DNA from: an uncultured Dehalococcoidia bacterium
Lineage (GTDB): Bacteria > Chloroflexota > Dehalococcoidia > Lucifugimonadales > CATOSD01
Direction of reading: 5' to 3'
DNA length: 64,000 bases
Assembly: GCA_951812395.1 (NCBI GenBank)
Contig: CATOSD010000002.1
Span: 1,319,209 to 1,383,208, forward strand
Under the pieces are notes generated by a model. The model was not told where the DNA came from. It made no database searches and saw only the letters and a program-made list of their open reading frames with translations. The position numbers were made by a program, and so were the translations under genes. Of the stretch, positions 63,525-64,000 are shown in pieces (position 1 is the first letter of the stretch; each line of letters starts with the position of its first letter).

Positions 63525-64000
63525 GGGAGTTGCTCGACTCGACCAGGCCGTCCAATGCACGTCGTGCCGCGCCGCCATCCACTGACTCGGTCGCAAGCGC
63601 CACCCCAGCCTCCAGCGTGTCCGCCAGGCCGGCGGCCAGCAGCGCGGCGCCCGCGTTCGCGACCGCTACGTTTCGCGCCGGACCGGCGTTGCCGTCCAGC
63701 ACGCCGCGCAGCACCGCCGCGCTCTCGTCTACGCTGGACACCGCGATGTCGCTCCTGACCGAGCGGGGTACTCCGAAGTCCTCCGGCGACACCCGGTACG
63801 AAGACACCGAACCGTCCCTCAGCTCCCACACCTGCGTCTTGTCCGAGAGCGTGATCTCGTCCATGCCGTCCAGGCCGTGCACCACGAGCGCCCTCTCGCT
63901 GCCCAGACGTTCCAACACGCGCGCCATGTTTTCGCCGACGGAAGGGTCTGCGACGCCCAGCAGGTGCCTCGTCGCTCCTGCCGGGTTTGTGAGCGGGCCA
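63517..64000 (-). CDS. trpD: Anthranilate phosphoribosyltransferase, C-terminal part (runs off the window)
   Basis: The visible part reads GPLTNPAGATRHLLGVADPS, then RALVVHGLDGMDEITLSDKTQVWEL, SPEDFGVPR, and NAGAALLAAGLADTLEAG, which are the C-terminal landmarks of TrpD. It joins PRPP and anthranilate. The N-terminal half, with the PRPP glycine loop, lies beyond the right edge. It is the first visible gene of the overlapping tryptophan run. Confidence 0.95.
   Translation of the reverse strand, partial: GPLTNPAGATRHLLGVADPSVGENMARVLERLGSERALVVHGLDGMDEITLSDKTQVWELRDGSVSSYRVSPEDFGVPRSVRSDIAVSSVDESAAVLRGVLDGNAGPARNVAVANAGAALLAAGLADTLEAGVALATESVDGGAARRALDGLVESSNSLE

Overview
The window is GC-rich (above 60% by eye) bacterial chromosome, about 90% coding. 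Gene content points to a Chloroflexota lineage of the Dehalococcoidia/SAR202 type: several predicted F420-dependent luciferase-like (LLM) oxidoreductases, CaiB/BaiF CoA-transferases, three isocitrate lyase/PEP mutase family proteins, a DUF1800-DUF1501 pair, BNR-repeat proteins, paired gamma-glutamyltransferases and acyl-CoA dehydrogenases. This is inference from content; no rRNA or other decisive marker is present. Many genes start with TTG or GTG behind good ribosome binding sites.

Layout. 1-5.9 kb (+): a large BNR-repeat protein and two adjacent class III CoA-transferases. 5.9-13.8 kb (-): MmgE/PrpD protein, three PEP mutase/isocitrate lyase homologues around an aconitase-like LeuD/LeuC pair, a nucleoside deaminase and an LLM oxidoreductase; this resembles a hydratase plus C-C lyase route for C4-C6 dicarboxylates. 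14.2-19.2 kb is an accessory patch: an IS5-family element inserted in the stop codon of an unknown gene, a Nudix/zinc-ribbon gene, and an IS1380-family element with perfect inverted repeats and a 5-bp target duplication. 19.6-24.1 kb: a PerR-like regulator with its own PerR-type box, then DUF1800, DUF1501 and an NHL beta-propeller gene, ended by a strong terminator. 24-28 kb: a dihydroxyphthalate decarboxylase-like binding protein and two acyl-CoA dehydrogenases. 28-34 kb: ruvX, alaS, a radical SAM/helix-hairpin-helix protein and a PPi-type phosphofructokinase. 34-40 kb: LLM oxidoreductases, a BNR protein, a VapBC-type pair with a frameshifted toxin, an orphan ThDP-binding subunit, a tiny zinc ribbon and a cupin. 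40.6-48.4 kb: promoter, SAM-I riboswitch and terminator leading mtnA, mtnP, rhodanese, pfkB-type kinase, ahcY, metK and a phosphohexomutase. This is a methyl-cycle/methionine-salvage island. 49-55 kb: a decayed TPR gene coupled to a PIN gene, polA, a class A beta-lactamase-fold protein and hicAB. 55.4-61.3 kb: two divergent gamma-glutamyltransferase genes and an MFS transporter. 61.3-64 kb (-): trpD(partial)-HAD phosphatase-trpC-trpF, all overlapping.

The least explained feature is non-coding. An approximately 0.5-kb two-module sequence occurs in three full or near-full copies (one split by the IS1380 element) plus a fragment. The copies share a 14-base core, ACATCCGTGCTATC, a pyrimidine-rich left arm and a right arm with shared blocks. 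A second family of short GC-rich palindromes sits in many intergenic gaps.
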